Source: an uncultured Erysipelotrichaceae bacterium (GTDB lineage Bacteria; Bacillota_I; Bacilli_A; Erysipelotrichales; Erysipelotrichaceae). Taken from it: a stretch of DNA of 5,780 nt. The notes below the pieces were generated by a model that saw only the letters and a program-made list of their open reading frames with translations, made no database searches and was not told the origin of the DNA. The stretch spans positions 1 to 5,780 of the forward strand of contig OMUX01000293.1 of assembly GCA_900314345.1 (NCBI GenBank), read 5' to 3'. Of this stretch, positions 5,450 through 5,780 are shown piece after piece (positions within the stretch are counted from its first letter, which is position 1; each line of letters starts with the position of its first letter). A program made the position numbers and the translations under genes.

Positions 5450-5780
5450 TCATTCATGACAGGGAAGTGCGATGTCCTGTGCACGGTACATTGCCTTGAT
5501 GTGTTTTGTCAGGCTGCGGTAATCCTGGAGCAGTTTTCCCGTGCCGGAATCCAGCCTTGCCCTCGCTTCAGCATCTCCCGTCTTCGCTCTTTCTGCGAAC
5601 ACTTCCATATCCTCTGCCCAGGATGACAGTGCTTCTGCACCGATGAGATGCGCCGTGCCATACAGGGCATGCACCTTTGTACTATATTCCCCATAAGCAG
5701 CTGTGCGGATACAGTTTTCAATGGCAGCCGCATTCTCTTCACCAAGCGACGCAAACTGCGAAACCACCTCAACATAAAGG
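5450..5780 (-). CDS. C-terminal histidine phosphotransfer (Hpt) domain of a signalling protein, 5' end outside the window
   Basis: The frame is open to the right edge (LYVEVVSQFASLGEEN...), so the start is missing; the internal GTG at 5767 is not taken as the real start. About 110 residues are visible. The motif KVHALYGTAHLIGAEAL fits the Hpt helix with phosphoacceptor His (codon 5671-5669) and the following IGA turn, then the usual acidic/alanine-rich helix (WAEDMEVFAERAKTGDAEA). Hpt domains pass phosphate between receiver domains in phosphorelays. In this kind of Bacillota protein they often close a hybrid kinase or receiver-containing protein, but the partner domains cannot be seen here. 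The usual Lys three residues after the His (HxLK) is Tyr, a departure from the consensus. It ends at TGA 5452-5450, convergent with the operon terminator. Confidence 0.7.
   Translation of the reverse strand, partial: LYVEVVSQFASLGEENAAAIENCIRTAAYGEYSTKVHALYGTAHLIGAEALSSWAEDMEVFAERAKTGDAEARARLDSGTGKLLQDYRSLTKHIKAMYRAQDIALPCHE

Noticed and set aside
1..5780. CRISPR array, insertion sequence, tRNA or rRNA genes
   Set aside because: No regularly spaced repeats, transposase motifs with terminal repeats, cloverleaf or rRNA-like segments were seen on either strand.

Overview
The window looks like chromosomal DNA of a Bacillota bacterium of intermediate GC (about half), perhaps a gut-type Erysipelotrichia or Clostridia member. 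This rests on protein style only: an E. coli helicase IV-like UvrD protein with a nuclease-like insert, the Bacillota version of a TtcA-family tRNA thiolation enzyme with its own cysteine desulfurase, and a C-terminal Hpt domain. The taxonomic call is tentative.

Layout, left to right. Bases 1 to about 54 read on the + strand as a GC-rich scrap resembling the N-terminal region of a CstA-type carbon starvation transporter. The resemblance stops at GATCGATC (52-59). From there to about 3017, on the - strand, lies a large SF1A (UvrD/Rep-type) helicase with a PD-(D/E)XK-like insert and two C-terminal topoisomerase-type zinc ribbons. Its apparent stop codon lies inside the CstA-like scrap, so its last ten or so residues are probably not native. 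A non-coding divergent intergenic region (3018-3393) follows. It holds a plausible + strand promoter (TTGACA, 18 bp spacer, TAGTAT) and a bulged hairpin. Next is a two-gene + strand operon: a NifS-like cysteine desulfurase (3394-4524) overlapping by ATGA a TtcA/TilS-family PP-loop ATPase (4521-5414). The operon ends in a clear Rho-independent terminator (5419-5448). Converging on it from the right is the 3' end of a - strand gene encoding a C-terminal histidine phosphotransfer (Hpt) domain, cut by the window edge.

How the genes fit together. The desulfurase should release sulfur from cysteine as a persulfide and hand it to the adjacent PP-loop enzyme, which would adenylate and thiolate a tRNA base. 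The 4-bp overlap supports coupled synthesis. The helicase is transcribed away from this operon and is probably functionally unrelated. The Hpt protein is a separate signalling gene.

No previously undescribed multi-gene system is evident. The points most worth a second look are the probable chimeric junction at the left edge, the dedicated desulfurase/thiolase pair with unusual active-site motifs, and the nuclease-like insert in the helicase.
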